From Yponomeuta sedellus (taxonomy: Eukaryota; Arthropoda; Insecta; Lepidoptera; Yponomeutidae): a stretch of 64,000 nt of DNA. Shown here piece by piece: positions 22,853-32,729 of the stretch. A model generated the notes under the pieces. The model made no database searches. It worked only from the letters and a program-made list of their open reading frames with translations, and was not told the origin of the DNA. The position numbers and the translations under genes were made by a program. Position 1 is the stretch's first letter. Each line of letters opens with the position of its first letter. Location of the stretch: contig OW203724.1 of the NCBI GenBank assembly GCA_934045075.1, positions 13,565,473-13,629,472 of the forward strand, in the 5' to 3' direction.

Positions 22853-22992
22853 GGAAAAATGCCACTAGCAGAAGTCCCAGGATGGTCACCTCAGATCATA
22901 GAATTCTGTGATATGAGATGGTCACCTATCCAGCACCTGACCGCGCCCGTTGTGGCTTAACTTTAGTAATTGGTTCCAATCACTCGGTTTCA
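22853..22992 (-). mobile_element. 5S-derived SINE fragment (head region)
   Basis: Carries the 5S-like segment with a local duplication of the GGATGGTCACCT block (22873-22892 and 22916-22934). The 3' body is missing. Confidence 0.65.
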
Positions 22993-23035
22993 GTGATTAT
23001 TGAGTAAATGCCACTGCTTCGAATTTTTGCGTCTT

Positions 23036-23205
23036 CATTGCTACTATTACTACCCGATATTTAATAAACGGCAATGGCAAAGGAACATCGAGAGGAAACT
23101 TGAATGTGCTTGAAATCCGCGGTGGGTATCCGTGGTAATTAATCCCATACCCTTATAGTTATTCTCTCTCTGAGAAAAGGTTTGTGCCCAGCGGTAGGAT
23201 TAAAA
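23036..23205 (+). mobile_element. SINE D' 3' part
   Basis: ACATCGAGAGGAAACTTGAA, GGTGGGTATCCGTGGTAATT and GGTTTGTGCCCAGCGGTAGG match the D' body in order. The head is absent. Confidence 0.6.
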
Positions 23206-23506
23206 ATTAATAGGTAAAAACGTGAAGCTGCTTATATTGAGGTAGGATACCTGGGAACGATGTAGACTAAAGATGAAAGGTGTTGCATAAGATGCGGATG
23301 CGATATATGCATCGGGCCCGACACAACCAATAACGAATTTGACGTTACGTCATTGAAGCTCAATATAAGTTATCGGACGGACTACGCAAGCACAAAGTGA
23401 CTTGCTAATTGAATCATGTGTTTTTTGTTGGCATCTCCATTTTATTATCCACTATAACTACCTGTTTAGCCCGGTACGTGAACATTTTTATGTGGTAAGG
23501 CCGTCT

Positions 23507-23874
23507 GAAGCGCTCGTGGCCTAGCCGAACCGAGTGATTGGAATCAATCACTTGAGTTAAGCAACAACAGGCGCGGTCAGGTGCAGGATGGGTGACCATC
23601 CCGTGACTACTGCTACTGGCATTTTTTCCGAGTGCTTCCGTGCTTCGCAAGGCACGTAAAGCCGTTGGGGCCGGCTGTCATGTAATGGCAGTCGTTAAAA
23701 GCCATGTCAGAGGCCTTATGGTCGGCTTGATAACTTCTGACAGTAAGGCCCGCCACTATCTTACAATCCTCCGCCAACCCGGACTTGGCCCCCGTGGTGG
23801 AGTATGGCCTAACCTTCCTGCCATGCAGGAAGAGACCCGTGCCCCAGCAGTGGGGACATACAAGGGTTGATATC
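23507..23874 (+). mobile_element. 5S-derived SINE, family F, best full-length copy
   Basis: The 5' part contains GAGTTAAGCAACAACAGGCG followed by CGGTCAGGTGCAGGATGGGTGACC in two steps. This is the A box, intermediate element and C box of a 5S rRNA gene, the internal RNA polymerase III promoter of class SINE3. A constant body follows (GGCTGTCATGTAATGGCAGT, GGCCTTATGGTCGGC, AACCCGGACTTGGCC) and the end GTGGGGACATACAAGGGTTG. Twelve other copies or fragments occur in the window. Not a 5S rRNA gene: only about 45 of 120 bases resemble 5S. Confidence 0.88.
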
Positions 23875-24110
23875 GAAGGCCGTCTAGAGATGGTATTAAG
23901 TGGACTGTATAGTTTATTATGTCCTATGTAATGGTATTAGCCGTGCATGAAATAAAACCTCAACTATGGCATTTGCCAACGAGAACGTGTGTAAAAATGT
24001 AATGATATTTAAGAAGAACAAGACTAGAATGAATGTCGATATGTATAATGGAACCTCCTGTCCATCAAGCCTCTATGATGGCGTAGATATTATATATTAC
24101 ATTGCATAAA

Positions 24111-24235
24111 CTCACGCCTGTAATCGGGTTCCGCAGGGGTAGGCAGAGACCAGGGTTTGCTTCTTGTGACGATCCTGACCTCTTTAGCTTCATCAGTATT
24201 CATTAGCCATCTAACATAACATAACATAACATTTT
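24111..24235 (-). mobile_element. non-LTR family G, 3' end with ATAAC tail
   Basis: On the minus strand: GAATACTGATGAAGCTAAAG, then AGGATCGTCACAAGAAGCA, then TCTGCCTACCCCTGC. An adjoining CATAACATAACATAACATTT tail lies at 24213-24235. Confidence 0.6.
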
Positions 24236-24389
24236 ATATCAAGAGTTGCAAATGTTTTGAGTACCTACCTATTTCGATAATAGTTCAAAGTTCGTGTTTT
24301 AACACGTAGATTTGTAAATGCGACGTCACGAAATTTAGGGCAACGTCACACAATGTCACACTCCGTCCACGCCCTCCCCCTCCTTGTCG

Positions 24390-24500
24390 TGTGACGTAAT
24401 TTATGGTTGGCCTCTTGTATACACTCACGCCGTTTTCGGGTACTTTTTACCTTGCCCTTTGCTAATACATCCCCAGTTTGGTTTAAGAATTTTTTTAGTT
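24390..24500 (-). pseudogene. non-LTR family G reverse transcriptase fragment
   Basis: The minus strand reads TGDVLAKGKVKSTRKRREC, matching the same stretch (IGDVLAKGKIKGTRNRRAC) of the G element at 43145-43575. The flanking sequence is not G-like, so this is a short fragment. Confidence 0.7.
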
Positions 24501-24601
24501 CCAGCTGGCCAACCGAGTTTAACGTGGCAAACTTTTGGCAAGCGGCCGCCCTCATACTACCTGGAGGCGTTCCGTTGAGAAAGACGCTACCTCAAAGGGA
24601 C

Positions 24602-24654
24602 TCGACTGGAAACAGTTAGAAGTTGTTTTACAACTTCTAGCTGTTTCCAGTCGA
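24602..24654. repeat. 25-bp inverted repeat with 3-nt loop
   Basis: Arms 24602-24626 and 24630-24654 pair with one mismatch (core ACTGGAAACAG). Looser symmetry extends outward through the AAGGGA and TCCCTT motifs. No family recognised. Confidence 0.85.
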
Positions 24655-24714
24655 TAATCCCTTCTACGAGCCCTTTGTCTCTGACAAGGATTAAGAGGTA
24701 ATCATCATCATTTG

Positions 24715-24772
24715 AAAACCTATTTAGAGGCTAATTGTCCTTAGCACGGGTTAGTGCCTTAAAAAGAATATA
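24715..24772 (+). mobile_element. 58-bp miniature family A element, copy A5, with target duplication
   Basis: Consists of inverted AAAACCTATTTAGAGGCTAA joined directly to the forward A tail TTGTCCTTAGCACGGGTTAG. Eleven-base direct repeats ATCATCATTTG flank it (24704-24714 and 24773-24783). The tRNA-like domain is completely absent. Despite 58 bp it behaves as a unit insertion. Confidence 0.75.
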
Positions 24773-24784
24773 ATCATCATTTGT

Positions 24785-25010
24785 TTCAATTTCAAGTATG
24801 TCCGTCTGAGACGCCTATGACCGGTCCTTCCACCCACGTTCGCGCGATAAAATTCATTCGTCAATCTTTCTTCGTGCATCCTCTCAATATATCCAAGCCA
24901 ATGCAACATTCTCATTTCTAGACTCTACATCCTCTTTCAGTCTACAATGTTCTCTTATCAAACTATCGCGTATTCTGATCTTCAAAGTAACGTCACACAT
25001 ACTTCTCGAG
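24785..25010 (-). pseudogene. non-LTR family G reverse transcriptase fragment
   Basis: The minus strand reads MCDVTLKIRIRDSLIREHC, then RLKEDVESRNENVALAW, and on to the ILSRERGWKDR remnant in shifted frame. It corresponds to the part of G at 43160-43400. Stops and frameshifts are present. Confidence 0.75.
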
Positions 25011-25384
25011 GACTTTATTTCTACTGCATGAATCCTACTTTCTTGATTATTTATATTTATATATATTTATTCACTAAAAACAATGCGAAATTACAACAAC
25101 ATTACTTTGCCAAACTGCTAATGCAGTTTATCGGCAAGCTCTTGGTAACAGTTCTTGGTATCTTACCAAGAACGCCTTGTAACTTACCTACTCAACTAAC
25201 ATTACTTTCTACACAACTAACATTATCGATAATATTTTATGTCTACATATGATCCTTCTGACATACCCATTCAGTCTTTTTAAAATATATTTTCTTATGT
25301 ACTGCAGGCTGGGTTTGTGGATATGTCCAGCTTGGACTAATATAGCCTGTTGATGATTATGATGATGGTGATGTACTGCAGGTC

Positions 25385-25643
25385 ATGAGCTTTCTCTTAG
25401 AGAGAGAATGTTGTTTTAATTACCACGCGAGCTCACCGAGGATCAGAAGGGAATACTTTACCTCCGGTTTCTGGTACACTAACAAGCCGTTAATCTACTG
25501 TTAACAGCTGTCAGTTGCCCAAATTGCATACAGAAAAAACCTTTCTGTATGCACTGACTTAGCGTATGAGAACTGGGGGTAAGACACTCAGGTTTCCTCA
25601 CGATGTTTTCCTTTATAGTTAACAAAAGGTATTGCTACTACAA
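25385..25643 (-). mobile_element. SINE D' copy split by a MITE and by A6
   Basis: D' pieces lie at 25385-25455 (CTCTTAGAGAGAGAATG) and 25585-25643 (CTCAGGTTTCCTCACGATGT). A MITE (25458-25581) interrupts them and family A copy A6 (25654-25889) truncates the head side. The continuation AATGTTCG follows A6 at 25899. Confidence 0.65.
25458..25581. mobile_element. MITE of the CCCGGTTTCTGG family, copy M1
   Basis: Ends in CTCCGGTTTCTGGTACACTA at the left and GAGAACTGGGGGT at the right, with the shared interior TTAATCTACTGTTAACAGCT and GCATACAGAAA. Family copies: 36093-36190, 41232-41340 and 50614-50783. Confidence 0.7.
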
Positions 25644-25653
25644 CTTCATAAAT

Positions 25654-25889
25654 TATATTATTTTTAATGCACTAACCCGTGCTAAGGACCACTTTAAAAA
25701 CCTATTTAGACGCTAAAAATTCCACCCATGCCGGGATTCGAACCCGCGACCCGCGACCGTGCCAGCGCTCTTTCCAACTGAGCTAATGGGCGAATCACCG
25801 GCATCAGTGAATTTTCGAACCTCTTTACAATATTCTCTGTATTACGTACAGGCATGGGTGGAATTTTTAGCCTCTAAATTGGTTTTTAA
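25654..25889 (-). mobile_element. family A copy A6 with inverted tail piece and 11-bp target duplication
   Basis: Minus orientation with full tail at the left, tRNA-like domain, and spacer up to CTGTATTACGTACAGG. A plus-orientation tail piece (CATGGGTGGAATTTTTAG to GGTTTTTA) is then joined at its 5' side. Direct repeats ACTTCATAAAT (25643-25653 and 25890-25900) flank the whole, so the inverted piece moved as part of the element. The tRNA-like domain has a local CCCGCGAC duplication. Confidence 0.82.
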
Positions 25890-26739
25890 ACTTCATAAAT
25901 GTTCGTAAGTTAGAAAGACATTTTATTTTATTTATTTTGCACATTAGAATGTACATTTTCAAAATACGATTTATTAGTAGGTATGTATTTATTTAAATGT
26001 CACATGCAATCACAAACTTAACTTAATCTAAACAAATCCACAATCGTGTCGTCATAACTAATTACTTACAATAATATTATTTCATAAAAGATTTACTAAT
26101 TTAATTAAATAATAATTATAACAATAAAATATTAAAATTTCAAAAATGCCAACAATGTCAAAATATAAAAATAAAAATAGTTTTTGGTACATGCCAGGAT
26201 TCGAACCCACGGCCGATTATTATTAAACAGTTTATTTACTATTATTACATTACATTTTAATAGAAAACTTGGTGAACGAGTGCGACTCGCACTTGGCCGA
26301 TTTTTATTAGCTGCTTCGTCTTATCATTCAAGTTCAGTGACCTTATCGAGAAACCTGTTTCGTTAGAATTATACTCTGATTATTTGTCGAGTGTACCAAG
26401 TTCAGGATTAAGTCTCATAAAATTTTTAGGTAAAAAATAAAAACCGACTTCCAAACAGTAAAGCTCAAAAAGTAACAGAAATAATTTCAATGAATTTGAC
26501 CTTTAAATTCGAATTAGATGTATACATGTAGTTTTTGTGGAAATATGAATTAGGTGTCTAAAATGTATGAGTTAATCATGTGACTTGGCACCGGCTCCAA
26601 TTATACTGCTACCATAAATACATTGGCGTAATATGTACCAGCTACTTTGAATTTAAAGGTCATATTCGTTAACTTATTTCTGTTTTTTTAGTGCTGTAGA
26701 GTAATAATTTTAGTAAAATTTACAATTTGTGTATCAGAA

Positions 26740-26900
26740 GGACGTCCCAGGTCGAGATTCTTCGACCAAAACGGGCAAGTATTAGCGAAGGGCAAAACAA
26801 AAATTATCCGAAACCATCCTAAGTGTATGCACCGACTAATGAATGTTTATGAAGCGACGGAGGTTTTCAGGATCGCGGCAAGTGGCAAATCCAGTGAGTT
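26740..26900 (+). pseudogene. non-LTR family G, C-terminal fragment
   Basis: Reads as decayed GRPR-type sequence (GAAGGACGTCCCAGGTCGAG), then VLAKGK-like (TATTAGCGAAGGGCAAA), then TGAATGTTTATGAAGCGACG and AGGATCGCGGCAAGTGGCA. It matches 43375-43530 in order. Confidence 0.7.
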
Positions 26901-28753
26901 TATGTTAAGATTAAAATAAAGTTATCGCAAACGGAATATTTAAAAAAATAATACTTTAAACTTAACATGAAAACAAGAACTATATTATAAACTTAACATG
27001 AACGTAAGAATATTCCACTGACAGAAAACCAGGTGATAGTGATTATCACTAGGCTGACTGTTACATTACGGTCCCTATCTACTTAGTTACGATCTAGGCC
27101 AAGAAATTCTTAGAAAGAACAGCCTCCATAATCAGCGTCCACAGCAAAATCAACAGAAAGTTGTAACTTTCATCGGCGCCTGCGCCAGACGGGTATTGCG
27201 TAACCCTGAACCTGCACTGACCGACGGATCACAATAACATGCCGTACAATGCTATCTGTGTACTTTCACCAAGCGGTTCATTGAAAAATTAACTACAGTC
27301 AGCGACAGTGCAACTGCATTGTGATTTCGACCTTTACTGTGGGCATCGTCTTGTCATGGCATGAAAGGAAAACTTTGGTACAACGGTACACCATAATTAT
27401 GCTGTTGACGCGGAAGTCTTTTAAATAGACAGAAGTAGCTACACCATAATTAATTAGGGCTTGTAATTAGTTTTTAGGTTTAGTTCCCTTCTTATAATAA
27501 TAGTGTAAGTAGTGAAATATATATAATATATAAATATGTAAATACTGTTAAGTTAATGATAAAAGTTCTTCCATCATTGGCTGCATGCAGAGCTTGTAAT
27601 TAACCCCCTTTTTTCTATTCGAATATTGCAAATAGTAGATACTATACCCAAGAAATACGAATATGAATACGAATAGAGCCTAAATATTCGAATAGTTAAA
27701 CAGGCAAATATTCGATTACAAGGAATATGTATCAGTAACATCAATATTAATATTGTACACATTGACATATTATTTAATTAAAATTTTATATAAATTGGTG
27801 AATGGTATGCAAATATTGTGGAAAAATTTTCACCGTTCGGTCTAGCCCCACCCTCTGTACGCCACCGGTTGACCGGCTAGCGTAAAATACTATTTATTAA
27901 TATTGCCTCGCCAATTGTACATTTTTTCTCGTACAATAATGATTTTAATAATAGTAGGTATGTAGTAATAATATAATTATGTACATTTTGGAGTCGGTGC
28001 CTTAAATGTATGGACTGGCACCAAAATATACTGCTAAAGTACTTACTTCGAATATTATACTTCGAATTTAAAGGTCGTAGTTTATTACCTTCACGTGAGA
28101 CTTGGCAACAAAAAAAGTGGATCGGTTGACCAATGAAACAAGTAACACTGCGAGGGTATAGTTGTACATTTAGTGCGCACCCACCCACGCTAAAAGATAT
28201 CTAATACATCTGAACAGTTACACAAGAAAGGAGAAAAGAAGATCACTTTGACATACTTAAATGGTTTCGTGACTGCGCGGTTACAAATATCCAAATTTGA
28301 TGATGCCCATTGGGTAATACAGGTAAACATTTGAAATAATTTCTAAACAAAGATACACCTTTGCGCTTGTTGAAACAACTCGAGAACAAACACAAAATAG
28401 TTTCGAAATAATAAAATACTTAAGCGCATCTTTGACTGGAAACCTTCAAAATGTTTACTTTATAATAATGTAGGTCACTAACACAAGTTAAACATCGTGT
28501 TTGTTTAAAGAAGGATCTAGAAATAATGGACAGAAATCTCTGAACAATACAATAGGTTAAAGGTTTCTTAAAAATCTGAATAATGAATAAAAATGTTTAT
28601 CGAATTTTAAAATGCCTGTGTCGAGTGTTAATAGCTAGGTTGTTTGACCAATTAGGTCAAGAAAACAAAATGTCGATAAGACTAATTATTTTTAAGTTGT
28701 TTTAACTTTTGCAGCAATCAATGTGTTCATTATTTAAGTAAATTTAAACTTTT
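26901..28753. other. intron 1 segment, nothing recognised
   Basis: AT-rich. The 103-codon minus frame at 27877-28188 has no recognisable domain. A TTCGAATA-rich stretch at 27615-27720 is low complexity. Confidence 0.5.
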
Positions 28754-28850
28754 ACCAACCCGGACTTGCCCCCCGTGGTGGAGTATGGACTAACCTTCCT
28801 GCGTTGAAGAAAGAGACTTATGCCCTAGCAGTGGGGACATACAAAGTGTT
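28754..28850 (+). mobile_element. 5S-derived SINE, 3' fragment
   Basis: CCAACCCGGACTTGCC to CAGTGGGGACATACAAAG, the last quarter of family F. Confidence 0.75.
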
Positions 28851-28852
28851 AT

Positions 28853-29704
28853 CGTCACAACTTTTACCACCGATTTCCGAACTGAAAATATTGTGAAGTA
28901 AATACTTAACTTTTGTTTTGTTCTGTTTTAAGAAAACAGAAGAGATAGAATGATGTTTAAAATGTACTTAATTCAGAAACGCTCCTTATCTATCTATACA
29001 GCCTATGAACTGAGCCCAGTGGTGGGCATGGCCTGTTTTCTGGCCCATCGCGTCGCTGGTCTGCTTCAGTCACCACCAACCGAAGCGAGGAATGATAAAA
29101 CGTCACGGTCAGGCTTCCTCATACCTCACAGCCTGACCCTGCTGTTTTATCATTATGACCTAGCAGAGGAGACGTGTAAAATAAATTTTATTTTGCTAAA
29201 GTCTCAGCTAATTGGCTGCAAGTCGTGTCTATGGTTCATGATTGTCTAAATTATAAACCAAAAGGTATCCAGTATCTTAAAATTCAACGCCCTATGGATT
29301 CTATTTTCATAAGTACGAGTAACTTGTGCAAAATCTGGATATTGCGGCGAAAAAGAGGATTTTTTTTTTCTCTAGTGTAATACTAGACGTCAGAGCCCTT
29401 GTGGATACAATTAAAATGTGTGGCTGACTACATTGAGTAGAATCTTCCTTTTATTAATCTGTGGGTTAACAAGAGTAGGAGGACTTACGCAATGTGCGAA
29501 TTGTGTTATTCGAGTACCGTGAATCCCTTTTGAAGAGAATTTAATGTTTGAGGCGATGACTGGGTTTCCTCGGCTCCTGATTGCACGGGGATAACATAGA
29601 AAATATTCTTTCGAGACAGGTTTCGAAAAATGGCAGGCCATAGTTACGTCGACTCATAGTATTTTTTTCTGATGTATTTGATCTAAAATTTTAAATTAAC
29701 ATGT
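28853..29704. other. intron 1 segment, nothing recognised
   Basis: No exon or repeat family recognised. The 99-codon plus frame at 28950-29249 has no known domain. Confidence 0.5.
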
Positions 29705-29830
<126 letters not shown>

Positions 29831-29956
29831 GTAATAAAATGAAACCATTTCCAATGAACATTTAAACTTAATTAAAATTATCATAATCATCACACACACA
29901 CTTCAACAGATTTAAAATCTTCACTTAATTTTCGTTCATTTAAACAATGGATCATT

Positions 29957-30359
29957 TTTAAAAACCTATTTAGAGGCTAAAAATTACACCCATGCCGGGA
30001 TTCGAACCCGCGACCTCTGGCTATCCGTGCCAGCGCTCTTTCCAACTGAGCTAACGGGCGACTCACCGGCATTAGTGAAATTTTTAACCTCTTTAAAATA
30101 TTCTCTGTATTACGTACAGGCAGCGACATCTGGCCGAAGTAATTTGTATCACTTGGAGCCCCGAGTACCTTCTTTGCAGTTAGGTTTTTACATCGGAATG
30201 ATATCACTGTACCCACATGATTATTTTCTTTTTAATGCACTAACCCGTGCTAAGGACAATTTTAAAAACCTATTTAGAGGCTAAAAATTCCACCCAAGCC
30301 GGGATTCGAACCCGCGACCTCTGGCTATCCGTGCCAGCGCTCTTTCCAACTGAGCTAAT
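29957..30359 (-). mobile_element. family A head-to-tail dimer, copy A7
   Basis: Two tRNA-like domains in the same orientation (29990-30065 and 30297-30358), 304 bp apart, joined by a complete tail-to-spacer junction (CTGTACCCACATGATTATTT then TTAATGCACTAACC). The outer tail stops at GGTTTTT (left edge), the recurrent A boundary. It gives the best estimate of the unit length (304 bp) and shows the tRNA-like domain is internal, not a 5' head. Confidence 0.85.
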
Positions 30360-31379
30360 TTAACACCATTTTAACTGTGGGAAAACGATGTCTAGTGCTA
30401 TTTTACACCGGTTTTATACTTGCGTAGTAAAAGATGTAGGATGTTTACAGCGAATAAAAGAATGGTGTATTCATCTTTGTTTGTGTAATGACTGTATTAT
30501 AATGTCGGAAAAATCTCAAAATTGCTCAGCTCAGTAAAAAACATTGAGCACATTTATACAGACAGTATAGTCTCGCTCGCATATTTCGCATTTTTGGTGA
30601 TTGTAATGAAATACTTCTATAATAATAATATGAATGTGGTCTGAGGGTTTGATGGATAATTAAACTGCGGACATATTTTACCTGTCCAGTACCAAGTTGT
30701 TCATTGAGACAATTTGATTCTTAAATTAATAATATGGGCACTTTGTTAAACATTAGGTACGCCCAGGAACACATAAACATAATTATAATATCCCTCATTT
30801 AATTATGCATCAAGCCTACAGACCACACTTATCATATGTTTACTTATTTTATTACAGTACAGTAAAATTGTGCGAACCTGGCAGCATGCCCCACGTAAGA
30901 ATAGACTTAAGAACGGTCGCTTAAATGCTTAAGTCTACTAGCAGCTTAAGTAGAATGACATATGCGTTGTCAATTGTCTGTATTATACCAAGGTACCTAA
31001 GGTTTCTTCCCTTCTTTCTCGAAGATCTTTTAACAAATGCTAAGCAAACTATTAAAAAAACAACTGTGTCACGACCACCATCTATACAGTGGGTCTCGTG
31101 GCTAACTCACGGAAGGTCTTGTCCTAAATAGCTATAAGTGTGAAAATCGAGAAAAAGGCGTAGCCGGCGGCGGCGGCGGTCAGACCCACACAGTTATTCA
31201 TTCACTGCAGCTACGTCCAGCGAGTTGACTGTGACTTAATAATATATTCTAAACGATTCAATCAAATCGAGTTCTTCTAAAACTGATGGCAGGATGACAT
31301 TGAAGATTGCTTACGTAATTTTCCTAACTGAGCAAACAGAGACTTTATCTACAAAAATATTGGTCTTTGCATCTATGAT
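30360..31379. other. intron 1 segment, nothing recognised
   Basis: AT-rich apart from a short GGC-repeat stretch at 31163-31177. No exon or element recognised. Confidence 0.5.
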
Positions 31380-31465
31380 TAGATACGATTGATTTATACA
31401 GCGCAGCGTTTAGTCGCATCTTTATGCATATTATATGCGTGAAGGGACCACTCTTTCGCTGCAGT
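31380..31465 (-). mobile_element. SINE D, 3' fragment
   Basis: ATTTATACAGCGCAGCGTT, GTGAAGGGACCACTC and CGCTGCAGTGG correspond to the reversed D body (17699-17775) with substitutions. Confidence 0.65.
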
Positions 31466-31524
31466 GGCTGTGACATTATGTATCTACTAAGCCAGTAAAG
31501 TAAGTGTATACTAATTATACATCA

Positions 31525-31720
31525 TCATCCTTATTATTATCAGGCATTTGACGCCCACTGCAGGACATAGGACTCCCTCATGGTTTTCCAAGCTTCACGG
31601 TTTTGTGCCACCCGCATCCAGCGACTCCCCGCCACCGTAACCAGGTCGTCTGACCATCTGGTGGAGGGCCAGCCCACGCTGCGTCGTCTGGTCCGCGGTC
31701 GCCAGGTCTTGCACATTTTA
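31525..31720 (-). pseudogene. RTE-like non-LTR retrotransposon relic, C-terminus
   Basis: The minus strand reads RSVGWPSTRWSDDLVTVAG, then SRWMRVAQNREAWKTM, then RESYVLQWASNA and a stop, followed by an AATAAGGATGATGATG tail. The RPxxRWSDDL...W...QW ending is typical of RTE-like elements. The frame is intact over about 60 codons. The copy is 5'-truncated, and its 5' edge is the insertion site of copy A8. Confidence 0.85.
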
Positions 31721-31781
31721 AAAAACCTATTTTTTTTTTAATTCTCCTTAGCACGGGTTAGTGCATTAAAAATAATATAAT
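31717..31781 (+). mobile_element. 65-bp miniature family A element, copy A8
   Basis: AAAAAACCTATTTTTTTTTA then CTCCTTAGCACGGGTTAGTG and an AATAATATAAT end. It is flanked by 14-bp direct repeats with one mismatch (CAGGTCTTGCACAT at 31703-31716, CAGGTCTTACACAT at 31782-31795). Same architecture as A5 and A9. Confidence 0.72.
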
Positions 31782-31797
31782 CAGGTCTTACACATGT

Positions 31798-32580
31798 TAA
31801 CAAGAAACTGTATTCACAGGTATCACAATTGATGCGAAGCTTCAATGGGATCCTGACATAGAAAAATTGACAAATATGCGTAGTTCTGCAGCATGTAGTC
31901 AAATGAAACTGGGAACTAATCCCCTTGTGATCTCGCAAATTCCCTATGACATAGTACTGTGGTGGTAGGCAGTAGACGTTGACTTCGTCTTTCAGAAGAG
32001 AGCAACCAGATTAATTAATAAGCTAGGCAGTAGAGATTCGTTAAGAGATTTTTATAAGCTAAAATCCGGACAGTTGTTAGTCCAATATATCTATTAAAAT
32101 ATTATGTGCGTCAGGAAAACTATCAATAACTTTAAATCTGTAGGTAATAATAAATAATAATAAATATTCATGGACATATTACACAGATCTCGTTAGCCCT
32201 ATACTAAGTACAACTAAATGACTTGTGTTATAGGTGCTAACTCGACGATAGATTTAATACAATAAATACATAGATAACATCCAAGACCCGAGACAAACTA
32301 GAAAAGTTCGTGTCCTAGTTTGACCCGGCCGGGGATCAAGCCCGAGACCTTCGGTTTTACAGTCAGCGTGCCAAACCGCTGCGCCACCGAGGTAGCCAAC
32401 ACAATGTAAATACTAGAAATAAACATAAACTATCATTCCCAAGATTTAGGGTGGCGGTTTCACAATAAGATACCTGAAGATATAATAATTTATGCTTGTC
32501 AAAAACGCGGTTCAAAAAATGTGTACCTAAAGTCCACTTTGTCCCAAAAGGGGCACTATAAAATAAAGGATTGTTTAGAT
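31798..32580 (+). pseudogene. non-LTR reverse transcriptase relic, split by a SINE
   Basis: Part 1 (31798-32145): GITIDAKLQWDPDIEKL, later QKRATRLINKLGSRDSL and MCVRKTINNFKSVG, with a deletion or stop around 31965. Part 2 (32400-32580): NTRNKHKLSFPRFRV, then HNKIPEDI in another frame, then KTRFKKCVPKVH and GHYKIKDCLD. The order matches the C-terminal third of Jockey/CR1-type reverse transcriptases. A family E SINE separates the parts. Confidence 0.8.
32150..32400 (-). mobile_element. SINE family E, near full-length copy
   Basis: The minus strand has head CTCGGTGGCGCAGCGGTTTG, B box-like GGCTTGATCCC, then GGCCGGGTCAAACTAGGAC. A body with GGGTCTTGGATGTTATC and TGTAATATGTCCATGAATAT follows. It was inserted into the reverse transcriptase relic, so it is younger than that relic. 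Confidence 0.75.
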
Positions 32581-32584
32581 CATT

Positions 32585-32729
32585 AAGAGCCAGTTTCTAA
32601 ATTGAGAATTTCGCTAAGTAAATATTTAACTATAGTGCTGTCTCTTTGAATTTTTCAGAAAAGAGCGTGACAGAACGTTACTTGAGTATTTACTTAGTGA
32701 AATTCTTATTTCAGAAACCGGCCCTATGT
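32585..32729. mobile_element. MITE with about 64-bp imperfect arms
   Basis: AGAGCCAGTTTCTAAATTGA at the left matches the reverse complement of the right end (CTTATTTCAGAAACCGGCCC). AATTTCNCTAAGTAAATA is conserved in both arms. Arms agree at roughly three quarters of positions. It directly follows the reverse transcriptase relic. Confidence 0.7.

Noticed and set aside
23540..23600. 5S rRNA gene
   Set aside because: Only the internal promoter region resembles 5S. Both flanks differ and the body is shared by all family F copies.
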